Source of the DNA: Deinococcus hopiensis KR-140
GTDB taxonomy: Bacteria > Deinococcota > Deinococci > Deinococcales > Deinococcaceae
DNA: 56,083 nt
NCBI GenBank assembly: GCA_943327755.2
Contig: CALPYF020000027.1
Coordinates: forward strand, 1 to 56,083
Direction: 5' to 3'
A model generated the notes under the pieces. The model saw only the letters and a program-made list of their open reading frames with translations. It was not told the origin of the DNA and ran no database searches. Positions 43,679 to 51,849 of this stretch are shown piece by piece. Each line of letters begins with the position of its first letter. Position 1 is the first letter of the stretch. A program made the position numbers and the translations under genes.

Positions 43679-44737
43679 TCAGTCCGGTTGCGCAGATCCG
43701 CCGTCCAGCGCGTCACGCTTGTTGGCGCGCAGCGACGAGATGATCGAGAAGACGATGAAGCCCACGCCGATCAGGCCAGTCACGACTTCCGGCACGTGAA
43801 TGTTCCGGTTGGTGGACAGCAGCATGATGATGGCCAGGGCCAGAATGCCGTAGTGCGCGCCGTGCTCCAGGTACCGGTATTCGGCCAGCGTGCCGCGGTG
43901 CACCAGGAACAGCGTCAGCGAGCGGACGAAGACCGCGCCGATCGCCAGGCCAGCCGCGATGATCACGACGACCTTGGTAATCGCGAACGCGCCGATCACG
44001 CCGTCAAGTGAGAAGCTGGCGTCCAGGACTTCGAGGTACAGGAACGCCGAGAGGCCCGCGGCGCCCGCCTTGGCGGCCATGTCGTTCGGATCGAACAGGT
44101 TCCCGATGGCGTTCATGACCAGGTACAGCACCAGGCCGATCAGGCCGGCCATCAGCGCCGTGATCTGCTCGGCCGGGGCGACCATGAAGTGCGTGGCGAG
44201 CATCAATGCGGTGACCGTGACGACCACCTGAATGGTATCCAGTTTGCCGATCCCTGCCAGGCGCCGCTCGAAGCCGCCCAGCCAGTGCTCGTCCTTCTCG
44301 GGATCCATGAGGTAGTTCAGGGCGACCAGCAGCAGGAACACGCCGCCGAACGCACTGATGGCCACTTCAGCTTTCTCGAGGTACTCGGCGTAGCGCTCAC
44401 TGTCGTTCAGGGCGAGGTTGGCGACTTCACCGAAGCCCAGCCCGGACGTCACGGCGACAATCAGGATGGGGAAGACCAGACGCATGCCGACCACGGCGAT
44501 GAGAATCCCCCACACCAGGAAGCGCTGCTGCCACTTCTGCGTCATGTTCTTCAGAACGGAGGCGTTCACGACGGCGTTGTCGAAGCTGAGGGACACTTCC
44601 ATCACGCCGAGGACCAGCGCGATGAAGAGGTAATTCAGGGCGGTTCCGATGCCGCCGGTCTGGAAGCCGTACCAGAAGGCCAGGACCAGCGCCAGGGCCG
44701 TGATGATGAAGGCAAAACCGAATTCTCGTTTGATCAT
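43679..44737 (-). CDS. terC: DUF475/TerC-family membrane transporter
   Basis: 352 aa with about nine membrane helices. Typical TerC/DUF475 acidic motifs in helices: MEVSLSFDNAVVNASVLKNM and EVLDASFSLDGVIGAFAITK, each with E/D-x-x-x-S-F/L-D-N/G, likely metal-ion coordinating. TerC proteins are linked to Mn(II) or Ca(II) handling and tellurite resistance. ATG 44737 (MIKREFGFAF) is chosen because AAGG lies just upstream; the frame continues 14 codons further without support. It is the last gene of the minus-strand ter run, behind a strong hairpin, so it may be expressed at a different level from terD. Confidence 0.88.
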   Translation of the reverse strand: MIKREFGFAFIITALALVLAFWYGFQTGGIGTALNYLFIALVLGVMEVSLSFDNAVVNASVLKNMTQKWQQRFLVWGILIAVVGMRLVFPILIVAVTSGLGFGEVANLALNDSERYAEYLEKAEVAISAFGGVFLLLVALNYLMDPEKDEHWLGGFERRLAGIGKLDTIQVVVTVTALMLATHFMVAPAEQITALMAGLIGLVLYLVMNAIGNLFDPNDMAAKAGAAGLSAFLYLEVLDASFSLDGVIGAFAITKVVVIIAAGLAIGAVFVRSLTLFLVHRGTLAEYRYLEHGAHYGILALAIIMLLSTNRNIHVPEVVTGLIGVGFIVFSIISSLRANKRDALDGGSAQPD

Positions 44738-44768
44738 GATGTCCTTGACAGGGTGAGACAGGAGAGGG

Positions 44769-44807
44769 GCCTCCCACACCGGACACCCAGTGTTCCGGTG
44801 GGGAGGC
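44769..44807 (-). terminator. Strong hairpin between terD and the DUF475 gene
   Basis: GCCTCCC-A-CACCGGA (44769-44783) pairs with TCCGGTGGGGAGGC (44794-44807), a 14-bp stem with one bulge and a 10-nt loop. It lies in a 94-base gap and could be a terminator or attenuator that sets the terC level. Confidence 0.6.
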
Positions 44808-44831
44808 TCACAGGAGAACGGGGAGCGGACG

Positions 44832-45407
44832 TCAGACGTTCACGCCGTAGCCGCGGGCCATCGGCCCGAGACCACCGGCAAAGCCCTGCCCGACTGCGCG
44901 GAATTTCCACTCGGTGCCGTAGCGGTAGACCTCACCGAACACCACGGCTGTTTCCGTGCTGAAGTCCTCGCCGAGGTCGTAGCGGGTGATCTCGCGGCCG
45001 GTGGCGTCGTCCACGATGCGGATGAAAGCGCCGCCCACCTGACCGAAGTTCTGGCGCCGGGCGTCAGCCTCGTCGATGGTCACGCCCACGACGATCTTGG
45101 CGATGTCGGCCGGAACGCGGCTGAGGTCGATCTTGATGCTCTCGTCGTCGCCGTCACCCTGACCGGTGCGGTTGTCGCCGGTGTGTTCGACGCTGCCGTC
45201 CTGGCTGCGGAGCTGGTTGTAGAAGATGAAGTCGTGGTCACCGCGCACGCGGCCCGAGGCGGTGAGCAGGAAGGCGCTGGCGTCCAGGTCGAACTGCTGA
45301 CCGTCACTGACGCGGGGGTCCCAGCCGAGCCCGACGAGGATGCGGGTGAGGTTGGGGGCTTCTTTGCTCAGGGAGATGTTGCTGCCTTTGGACAGGGACA
45401 GGGCCAT
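44832..45407 (-). CDS. terD: TerD-family protein
   Basis: 191 aa, standard TerD length. Signature residues: MALSLSKGSNISLSKEAP, VGLGWDPRVSDGQQFDLDAS, GDNRTGQGDGDDESIKIDL and AVGQGFAGGLGPMARGYGV. The DLD and GDNRTGxGxGDDE acidic groups bind calcium in known TerD structures. About 57 % of the positions look identical by eye to the 50165-50740 protein. Cytosolic or membrane-peripheral stress protein. It sits behind its own -10-like TACTGT (45444-45449). Confidence 0.92.
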   Translation of the reverse strand: MALSLSKGSNISLSKEAPNLTRILVGLGWDPRVSDGQQFDLDASAFLLTASGRVRGDHDFIFYNQLRSQDGSVEHTGDNRTGQGDGDDESIKIDLSRVPADIAKIVVGVTIDEADARRQNFGQVGGAFIRIVDDATGREITRYDLGEDFSTETAVVFGEVYRYGTEWKFRAVGQGFAGGLGPMARGYGVNV

Positions 45408-45462
45408 GGGGTCCTCCAGGGACAGGGAGAGAAACGAGTGGGGACAGTAGATTCAGAGACGG

Positions 45463-45481
45463 ACCCCCCAGGGTAGGGGGT
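45463..45481 (-). terminator. Hairpin after the TerZ-like gene
   Basis: ACCCCC / GGGGGT stem in the 83-base gap between the terZ-like and terD genes, with a -10-like TACTGT for terD immediately downstream (minus 45444-45449). Confidence 0.45.
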
Positions 45482-45490
45482 TCCGGGGTC

Positions 45491-46072
45491 TCACAGGTGA
45501 GCGCGCATGTCGGGCAGGTTGTCCTGGAACGTGCGGCCCGTGCAGGCCGCGCCGATCGCCTTGAAGGTCCAGTCGGTCCCTTCGCGCTTCAGGCTGGCGA
45601 TGATCAGGCCGTTGTGCTCGCCCTGACCGGCCAGTTCATAGCGGGCGAGTTCCTTCTCGCCCTGCTGGTTGATCAGGCGGCAGTAGGCGGTTTCGATGCG
45701 GTTGAAGCTCTGTCCGCTGTAGTTGTTGACGCTGAGGATCACCGTCTGAACGTTAGGGGAGAGGCGGGTCAGGTCAATGGTGATGGTCTCGTCGTCGCCG
45801 TCGCCGTCGCCGGTGCGGTTGTCGCCACTGTGACGCACCGAGCCGTCCTTGCTCTGGAGCTGCCGGAACCACACCTGATCGACCAGGGTGCCGCGCGCGT
45901 CGAACATCAGCGCGTTCGCGTCGAGGTCCACCGCTTCCCGCCCGGCCCCGAAGCCCAGGAAGCCTTTTTTCTTGATGCCGTCCCAGCCGACTCCGAGTCG
46001 CACCGTGGTGAGGGTGGTGCCGCTGGTCTTGGCGAGGCTGATCTGCTGGCCTTTCTGCAAACTGAGTGCCAT
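45491..46072 (-). CDS. TerD-family protein, TerZ/TerX-like
   Basis: 193 aa. Shares the TerD frame (MALSLQKGQQISLAKTSG, VDLDANALMFDARG, GDNRTGDGDGDDETITIDL) but has an insertion KKKGFLGFGAGREA after VGWDG and a different C-terminus (TFKAIGAACTGRTFQDNLPD) typical of TerZ/TerX-type paralogues. Acidic metal-binding residues are intact. Confidence 0.88.
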   Translation of the reverse strand: MALSLQKGQQISLAKTSGTTLTTVRLGVGWDGIKKKGFLGFGAGREAVDLDANALMFDARGTLVDQVWFRQLQSKDGSVRHSGDNRTGDGDGDDETITIDLTRLSPNVQTVILSVNNYSGQSFNRIETAYCRLINQQGEKELARYELAGQGEHNGLIIASLKREGTDWTFKAIGAACTGRTFQDNLPDMRAHL

Positions 46073-46129
46073 GTGCTGCTCCTGTTGTGTTGAGTGGGGG
46101 TACGGTGCCGCTGAACGCGCTGCCCGTCG

Positions 46130-47353
46130 TTACTTACTGCCAGCGACCCAGCGGAACCCGAAGCCGTAGTGCTCATCGCACTGCTGCGCGCCGACGAAGT
46201 AGCGCTCTTCCTTGGTGACCTTGATTTCCCCACCGATGTTCTCGATCAGGGCGATCCCGCAGAAGGTGCGCTGGATGTCCGGATTGCTCAGGTGCACGGC
46301 GATCTCGTTGCCTTGCGGGTCCTTGAGCGAGAGCCGGGCACCCACCTGGGTGAAATCGTTGGTGCCTTCGTAGATGCACGTGAAGACGAGCACGGTGTGG
46401 ATCAGGTCAGGGCGGAAGATGGTGAGGTTCTCCCCGTCCAGGGCCGCTCCGGTCCGGTCGTCCTTGTCCAGCAGGATGTGCGGGAGGAGCCGCTCGGAAC
46501 CGAAGCTGTTCCCGAGAGCCTGGATCACGCCTCGCTGCCCGTCGTTCAGGACGAACATGCATCCGAGGTCGAGGTCGGCGGCGGCCGTGATGCGCCCGAA
46601 CATGCCGCTGCGTTTCCCGCCCCGGTCCCAGTTGAGGTTGACGCGGATGGGTTCGGCATGCCCGGGTTTCTTCAGGGAGATGCGGGTGCTTTCGCCCTTC
46701 TTGTCCAGCGTGATCTTCTTGAGGTTGATCGGAGGGGCCGGGGGCGTTGCGGGGGCAGGGGGGGGCGAGGGGGAGGGCCGGGGCGGTGTGGGCGCGGCGT
46801 TCGGGGCGGGCCGAGGTGGGGTCGGGCCAGGCCGGTCAGCGACCTCTCCGCCGTAATGCCGGACGAGCGCCTCAAGGCCGCCGTTGAAGCCCTGCCCGAC
46901 GGCGCCGACACGCCAGAGGTCTTTGAAGTACACGTCGAACAGCATCACGGCCCGCTCCTGCTGGAAGTCCCGGCCGGTCACGCGGTAGGACGCCACGGGC
47001 CGGCCATCGGCGGAGACGGTAATCTCCGCGTGGTCAATCTGCCCGAAGGTGCCGTCATCTACGGTCGCGGTGAGGCTCAGGCGGCGGATGGTCTGCGGGA
47101 GGCGCTGCAGATCGATCGTGAAGACCTTCTCGCCGCGTGCGCCGCTCTGCATCTGCACGGCGCGCTCTGGCGTGGCCGGCTGGTTGAAGAAGACGAGGTA
47201 ACGGTCGTCGCTGAGTTTGCCGCTGGCGTCGAGGCCGAACAGGCTCAGGTCGTACTCGGCGGCGGGACCGGTGACGCGCGCGGAGATCGTGAGGAGATTC
47301 GAGGTAGTCAGGTGGCTCAGGGGCGACTTCTGCCCGGTCTGGAAGGCCTGCAT
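46130..47353 (-). CDS. terA: TerA-like protein with two TerD-type domains
   Basis: 407 aa. The N-terminal TerD-like part (about 1-170) ends in VGQGFNGGLEALVRHYGGEV. A Pro-rich linker follows (about 173-208). The C-terminal TerA domain starts ITLDKKGESTRISLKK and contains DLDLGCMFVLNDGQRGVIQA and the closing FGFRWVAGSK. ATG 47353 aligns with the starts of its paralogues (x-x-x-x-G-Q-x-x-PL). It follows directly after the stop of a 9-codon leader ORF (TGAATG), with no Shine-Dalgarno of its own, so translation is probably by coupling or re-initiation. Confidence 0.88.
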   Translation of the reverse strand: MQAFQTGQKSPLSHLTTSNLLTISARVTGPAAEYDLSLFGLDASGKLSDDRYLVFFNQPATPERAVQMQSGARGEKVFTIDLQRLPQTIRRLSLTATVDDGTFGQIDHAEITVSADGRPVASYRVTGRDFQQERAVMLFDVYFKDLWRVGAVGQGFNGGLEALVRHYGGEVADRPGPTPPRPAPNAAPTPPRPSPSPPPAPATPPAPPINLKKITLDKKGESTRISLKKPGHAEPIRVNLNWDRGGKRSGMFGRITAAADLDLGCMFVLNDGQRGVIQALGNSFGSERLLPHILLDKDDRTGAALDGENLTIFRPDLIHTVLVFTCIYEGTNDFTQVGARLSLKDPQGNEIAVHLSNPDIQRTFCGIALIENIGGEIKVTKEERYFVGAQQCDEHYGFGFRWVAGSK

Positions 47354-47383
47354 TCAGCGGGCCCACTGGTGGATGGGAATCAT
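47354..47383 (-). CDS. 9-codon leader ORF ahead of terA
   Basis: ATG 47383 has a perfect AGGAGG (47388-47393) with 4-nt spacing and encodes MIPIHQWAR, stopping with TGA 47354-47356 immediately before the terA ATG and in the same frame. It may couple translation to terA. Alternatively the TGA is a mutation in an N-terminal extension of terA. Confidence 0.5.
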   Translation of the reverse strand: MIPIHQWAR

Positions 47384-47415
47384 GGGACCTCCTGCGATCC
47401 GTCGGGACTGCGGGC

Positions 47416-47421
47416 ATACTA
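47416..47421 (-). promoter_or_regulatory. Possible -10 element for terA
   Basis: TAGTAT on the minus strand, about 33 bases before the leader ORF start. No good -35 is visible. Confidence 0.35.
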
Positions 47422-47431
47422 AACGGATTTC

Positions 47432-47461
47432 GGGACGCGCGTTGCCTAAAATGCGCGTCCC
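47432..47461 (-). terminator. Terminator hairpin after the TerD-VWA gene at 47500
   Basis: Perfect 9-bp stem GGGACGCGC / GCGCGTCCC with a 12-nt loop, about 40 bases beyond the stop at 47500. Confidence 0.6.
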
Positions 47462-47499
47462 TGTGCGGGTTGGACTGACCCTGAGGTCAGTGTGGGGTG

Positions 47500-48729
47500 T
47501 TACAGGATGCCGGCCAGCTTCGCGCCGCGCTGCCAGCTGTCGAGTTCATTGACGAGCAGATCGAACAGCTCCCCGTCCGGCACCCGGACCGGCGCTTTGA
47601 CCTTGAAGAAGTCCGCATTGTCCACGGCGCGCCCGGTAAGGTCATCGAGTTTTTCCAGGAAGTCGAAGTTCACGCGGCCTTCCTCGATGCCCATGAACTT
47701 CCAGAAGATCGGCTCGCGGGACATCTCGCGCATGAGTGTGATCACGCTGCTGGGGTTGCTGGTGCCGCCGTCCGTGATGAAGAGCACCAGGGTCGGGGCG
47801 CGGCTGGAGCTGCTCTGGACGTCTTCGCGCACCATCTTCATGACGGGGCCGTAGTGCGTGCCGCCTTCGAGGTTCACGCGCATGTGGTCCACGAAATCGC
47901 GGGCGTTGCTGAGACTCAGGGTGCCCTTGCGGTGCGCGCGGATCCCGAAGAGGTAGACCTCCACCTCGCCGTCGTCATCGAGTTGCGTGGCGAGCGCGAG
48001 GGCGCGGTTGGCGAGGTCCTGCACGCTGCCGCTGCGGTACTCGTTCGACATGCTCGCACTGATGTCGAGCACCAGTTTGACCTGATAGCGCGCCTCGTCC
48101 AGGCCGCGTTTGGCGAGGCTGACGGAGGCGGCCTTCATCAGCGACACGAGCTGCGGCTGCTCCTTTTCCGCCTTGGCGAGCAGCACTTTCTGCCGCTCCT
48201 TGACCAGGCTGACCGGCGTTGGTGCTGGGGGCGTGGAGGCCGCGTCGTCGGCCACCTCGCCCCCAAAGTGCTGCACCAGCGCAGCCAGGCCGCCGTTGAA
48301 GCCCTGCGCGACCGTGCCTAGCCGCCACGCGCCGTCCCTGCGGTAGAAACGGACCAGCATCACGGCTTTCTCGTCTTTCAGGGCGGCCCGGGCGTCGAAC
48401 ACGTGCGAGCCGATGGTCACATCCAGGCGGGACGCGGCGCTGATGGGGCGAGTGTCGTGAGTGGCGGTGAGGTACACCTCGTCGATGTTCGGCCCGAGCT
48501 GGTCGAGGTCCAGGCGGAAACGCTGCGGGTCCGCTTGCACGAGCGCGCCGTCCGGGGAGGCGGTCTGATTGAAAAAGACCATCCAGCGGTCGTCCTTGAG
48601 GGTTCCTCCCTGCAAACCGAACAGGGTGAAGTCGGCGTCCGCAAGGTCGCACGTGATCTGCACGGTGAACTGGTGGCTGAGGTCAAGCTGGGCCAGCGGC
48701 AGGCGCTGCCCTTGCGTGAGTTGTGTCAT
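47500..48729 (-). CDS. TerD-VWA protein (TerF-like)
   Basis: 409 aa. N-terminal TerD-like domain (MTQLTQGQRLPLAQLDLSHQ, FTLFGLQGGTLKDDRWMVFF, VAQGFNGGLAALVQHFGGEV), a linker with a charged helix (KERQKVLLAKAEKEQPQL) and a C-terminal VWA domain (about 215-409). The MIDAS is LVLDISASMSN plus LVLFITDGGTSN. The layout is that of TerF. GGAG upstream of ATG; 31 bases downstream of the next TerD-VWA gene, with which it forms an operon. Confidence 0.87.
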   Translation of the reverse strand: MTQLTQGQRLPLAQLDLSHQFTVQITCDLADADFTLFGLQGGTLKDDRWMVFFNQTASPDGALVQADPQRFRLDLDQLGPNIDEVYLTATHDTRPISAASRLDVTIGSHVFDARAALKDEKAVMLVRFYRRDGAWRLGTVAQGFNGGLAALVQHFGGEVADDAASTPPAPTPVSLVKERQKVLLAKAEKEQPQLVSLMKAASVSLAKRGLDEARYQVKLVLDISASMSNEYRSGSVQDLANRALALATQLDDDGEVEVYLFGIRAHRKGTLSLSNARDFVDHMRVNLEGGTHYGPVMKMVREDVQSSSSRAPTLVLFITDGGTSNPSSVITLMREMSREPIFWKFMGIEEGRVNFDFLEKLDDLTGRAVDNADFFKVKAPVRVPDGELFDLLVNELDSWQRGAKLAGIL

Positions 48730-48760
48730 GAACGCTCCAGGAGAGTGGGATCAGGCCGGT

Positions 48761-50056
48761 TCACCGCAGGATCCGCGCAGCTGTCGCCTTGCGCACCCAG
48801 TCGGGGAATTCGCTCAGGAGCCGCTCGTACAACTGCGCGTCCGTGATGCGGTCCATGTCATCCACGGCGAAGAAGCCAGAATTGTCGATCGCGCGGCCTG
48901 TGAGTGTGTCGAAGCGCTCCAGGATGCCGTAGTTCGCGTTCCCAAGGCCCACGAACTGCCAGAACAGGGCCTCGCGGGCGGAATCCTTGAGGATCTGCTC
49001 GATCTTCTTGCTGGTGTGTCCGTCAATGCCGCCGTCCGTGATGAACAGCACCAGGGTGGGCAGGGGGGTACGTCCTGCCCGGTGTTCGTTCAGGACCGCT
49101 TCCATGACGGGGGGCTCGTTGTTCCCGAATCCGTCTTTGGCGTGGTAGTTCCGGCCGATCCGACCGAAGACGTTCTGCGCCGTGATGTTGGGCTGTTTCG
49201 AGAAGCGGGAGGCGTAATAGAAGAATTCCATCTCTCCGTTGTCGTCGAGTTGCATGGCAACCGGCACCAGGCGCTCAAGCGCGGTCTGCACCTTGCCCTG
49301 CTGGTACAGGCCGCTCATGGAGCCACTGGCGTCCATGACGAGCATCACGCGCGCCTGGAGTCCGGCTGCACCTTTCTTCTCCAGGGTGAGCCGCACGGTC
49401 TCCTTGCGCAGACTCAGAGTACTGTTGACGGTCTCTGACGGCCCGGCCGGACGGACCGTGGGCGCGGAAGTTGCGGGCGGCGGCGCGCCGCGCAGCATCC
49501 CCATCACTTTGCCCATCAGGCCCCCAGCCGGGGTGGGTAGCGTGGAGGGCGCAGGAGGACTGGGCTGATGGGCGGGGCGCGGGGGCGGTGACGGGGGCGC
49601 TGGAGGCTGCGCGGCGGGCGTCAGCTGCGCGGCACTCACGCCGAGGTGCTGTGCGAGGCCGGTCAGGTCGCGGAATCCGGCGTTCATCGCGGCGTATTTC
49701 CACTGGCCCTGGTGGCGGTAGAGGCGCCCGAACACGCCGCAGGTCACGCCGCTGCCCACGTCGGTGAGGTCATAGTCAGCCGCGCCGATGCGGGCCGGGC
49801 CACTCAGGGCCGCGGACGACCGGGCGAGCAGCAGCACGTCATCCACCACGTCCGGTAAATGGGCAGGTTGAACGTCGGCCTGGCCGGCGGCGCTGACGGT
49901 CACGCCGGAGCCGCGCGGGTCCTGCATGGACAGGAGTTCTTCGACGTGTCCGCCGCTGCGGACGGCGATGAGCAGGTCGGCTCGGTCCAAGGTGACGCGC
50001 AGGGGAGTGGGGCCGAGTTCGACCAGGGGCAGACGCTGCCCAGCCTGGAGTTTCAC
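48761..50056 (-). CDS. TerD-VWA protein, divergent TerD part
   Basis: 431 aa from GTG 50056. The N-terminal TerD-like part is degenerate (LQAGQRLPLVELGPTPLRVT, LLIAVRSGGHVEELLSMQD), with a tail AAMNAGFRDLTGLAQHLGV. A Pro-rich linker follows (about 150-180). VWA domain about 240-431 with MIDAS LVMDASGSMSGLY and LVLFITDGGIDGHT. Its VWA half is very similar to that of the 40553-42427 protein (EALFWQFVGLGNANYG shared), pointing to duplication. Confidence 0.85.
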   Translation of the reverse strand: MKLQAGQRLPLVELGPTPLRVTLDRADLLIAVRSGGHVEELLSMQDPRGSGVTVSAAGQADVQPAHLPDVVDDVLLLARSSAALSGPARIGAADYDLTDVGSGVTCGVFGRLYRHQGQWKYAAMNAGFRDLTGLAQHLGVSAAQLTPAAQPPAPPSPPPRPAHQPSPPAPSTLPTPAGGLMGKVMGMLRGAPPPATSAPTVRPAGPSETVNSTLSLRKETVRLTLEKKGAAGLQARVMLVMDASGSMSGLYQQGKVQTALERLVPVAMQLDDNGEMEFFYYASRFSKQPNITAQNVFGRIGRNYHAKDGFGNNEPPVMEAVLNEHRAGRTPLPTLVLFITDGGIDGHTSKKIEQILKDSAREALFWQFVGLGNANYGILERFDTLTGRAIDNSGFFAVDDMDRITDAQLYERLLSEFPDWVRKATAARILR

Positions 50057-50108
50057 AGCACCCCATGGGACGAGAACGTTGACATCAGCGGCACACCTCT
50101 GTGGATAG

Positions 50109-50144
50109 ACGGGCGCTGCATCCGGTGAGGAACGCAGCGCCCGT
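50109..50144 (-). terminator. Terminator hairpin after terB-terD
   Basis: Perfect 11-bp stem ACGGGCGCTGC / GCAGCGCCCGT with a 14-nt loop, about 20 bases after the terD stop at 50165. Confidence 0.65.
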
Positions 50145-50164
50145 CAGGAGAAAGGGACGTGTGG

Positions 50165-50740
50165 TTAGACGTTCACGCCGAAGTTGCCGGCGAGGGCCGC
50201 GAGGCCGCCTGCGTAGCCCTGACCGATGGCTTTGAACTTCCAGTCCGCGCCGTTGCGGTAGAGCTCGCCGAAAATCATGGCGGTCTCCGTGGAGTAGTCC
50301 TCGCTCAGGTCGTAGCGGGCGATTTCCTTGCCGTCGGCGGCGTTGGTCACGCGGATGAAGGCGTTACTGACCTGACCGAAGCTCTGCTTGCGGGCGTCGG
50401 CGTCGTGGATCGTCACGCCGAATGCGACGCGCTGCACGTCGGCAGGGACGCCGGCGAGGTTCACGTCGACCGTTTCGTCGTCGCCGTCACCCTGGCCGGA
50501 GCGGTTGTCCCCGCCGTGCGTGACGCTGCCGTCGGCGGAGGTCTTGTTGTTGTAGAAGACGAAGTCCGCGTCGCTGCGGACCTTGCCGGCGTCGTTCAGG
50601 AGGAACACACTGCCGTCCAGGTCGAACTCGGTGCCGTCCGTGACGCGAGGATCCCAGCCGAGGCCGACTTTGACGGCGGTGAGACCAGGGGCTTCTTTGC
50701 TGAGGGAGACGTTACCGCCTTTGGAAAGGGAAACAGCCAT
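50165..50740 (-). CDS. terD: TerD-family protein
   Basis: 191 aa. MAVSLSKGGNVSLSKEAPGL, VGLGWDPRVTDGTEFDLDGS, GDNRSGQGDGDDETVDVNL and AIGQGYAGGLAALAGNFGV are canonical TerD motifs with intact acidic metal-binding residues. AAGGAG lies 8 bases before the ATG. It is 51 bases from terB, and a terminator follows, so terB-terD is a two-gene unit. Confidence 0.92.
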   Translation of the reverse strand: MAVSLSKGGNVSLSKEAPGLTAVKVGLGWDPRVTDGTEFDLDGSVFLLNDAGKVRSDADFVFYNNKTSADGSVTHGGDNRSGQGDGDDETVDVNLAGVPADVQRVAFGVTIHDADARKQSFGQVSNAFIRVTNAADGKEIARYDLSEDYSTETAMIFGELYRNGADWKFKAIGQGYAGGLAALAGNFGVNV

Positions 50741-50791
50741 GGTGGTACTCCTTATTGAGAGAGGGAAAGGACGAGGGGCGGGGCTCTGAGC

Positions 50792-51244
50792 TTACAGGCC
50801 GAATTCGTTCGGGTCGAGTTTCAGGGCGAAGACGAGCTCGCGCACGACCTTCTGCTCATGCTGGTCGAAGTTCCCGTCGGCGTTGCCGATCAGGACGGCG
50901 AGCTGAATGACGGCGCGGGCCTCTTCGGGCTTCTTGATCTTCCCGACGACTTGCATCAGTTCGATCTTGCCGAAGTCGAAATCAGTGTCCAGCTTGCCGC
51001 AGTACTCGTCGTAGCGGGTGCGGAGCTTGTTCGTATCGAACGCCTTGAGCTTGTCGCTGGACATGATGAATCCGGCGGTCTTGCGGCGCTCTTCAGGGCT
51101 GACCGAGCCGTCCGCGGCGCTGATCAGGGCGCAGGCGGCCATGGTGGCGTCCGCGAACGCCGCGTTCTGGAAGCGGGCGATGTTCTGCTGCGCGGCGGCG
51201 CTGCCGTCCTGCGCCAGTTGCTTGAGTTTGTTGAGAAATCCCAT
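50792..51244 (-). CDS. terB: TerB-family protein
   Basis: 150 aa all-helical TerB. The two metal-binding helix ends are visible as ALISAADGSVSPEERRKTAG and AVLIGNADGNFDQHEQKVVR, both carrying A-D-G-x-x-x-x-x-E/H. MGFLNKLKQLAQDG forms an amphipathic N-terminal helix. Known TerB proteins bind Ca(II) or Mn(II)-type ions and interact with TerC at the membrane. GGAGG lies 8 bases before the ATG. Confidence 0.92.
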   Translation of the reverse strand: MGFLNKLKQLAQDGSAAAQQNIARFQNAAFADATMAACALISAADGSVSPEERRKTAGFIMSSDKLKAFDTNKLRTRYDEYCGKLDTDFDFGKIELMQVVGKIKKPEEARAVIQLAVLIGNADGNFDQHEQKVVRELVFALKLDPNEFGL

Positions 51245-51678
51245 GTGTGGTGCCTCCTCGGTGGGCCGCGCAGGGCAGCCCTGGGATTCATTATGTCGGC
51301 GTCCCGTTCATTTGTTTTGCTTTTTTGACGCACCGCCGCTGGATACCTGTAGGGAACGCCCCTGCGGGAAGGGCGTGGGGCGACGCAACCGGGAGGCAAG
51401 GGAGCATCGGGCGCGGCGCAGGCATCAGGGAGGCCTATGAATGACCCTTGACCGCTGCACAGCTCCTGGTGCGGGAGATGCGTCAGAGCAATGTTCCGTT
51501 CCTGCCGACATCGTGACCGTCTTGTCCCGTCGACCTGAGCAGTGATGGAGCCGGACGCCTCGCCACGTGCGGTCCGGCCACGGAACAGGACCGATGTTTC
51601 GGTTCGGCGGTCAAATCTGTGTCGCCCCACTGCATGGAGCGGGTAGACTTCGCCAGCCATGGATTGTGCTTCGTGAAG
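51245..51678. other. Intergenic region, divergent promoters
   Basis: It holds the upstream regions of terB (minus) and of the 51846 gene (plus). CATAAT on the minus strand (about 51289-51294) could be the terB -10. TAGACT (51644-51649) could be the plus-strand -10. No RNA gene was seen. Confidence 0.35.
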
Positions 51679-51849
51679 ATGGATAGTGTTCTGGACGGCC
51701 TATTCGCGATTTTCGCGACTGATTCCGTCCTGATACAGGGCGTTGTCGGCGTTCCGTTCAGCCAGCGCAAACGAGAAATCATGCCCAGCACCCGGTTACG
51801 TTTCGTTGATCTGAGTCCCGCTGCCCCCCTGAGCGAGCGTCAGCGTTGA
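51679..51849 (+). CDS. Possible 56-aa ORF upstream of the 51846 gene
   Basis: ATG 51679 gives MDSVLDGLFAIFATDSVLIQ followed by a polar tail ending SERQR. It ends in a TTGA overlap with the possible TTG start of the next gene and follows a TAGACT -10-like hexamer. The ribosome-binding site is weak and no homology is recognised. Confidence 0.3.
   Translation: MDSVLDGLFAIFATDSVLIQGVVGVPFSQRKREIMPSTRLRFVDLSPAAPLSERQR

Noticed and set aside
44738..44831. yybP-ykoY-type manganese riboswitch before the TerC-like gene
   Set aside because: The gap is short and holds one long hairpin. The conserved L1/L3 loop sequences of that riboswitch were not seen.
51290..51306. TTATGTCGGCGTCCCG upstream of terB as a radiation/desiccation response motif
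   Set aside because: Only the left half of the Deinococcus palindrome (TTATGTCA...TGACATAA) is present and the right half is missing.
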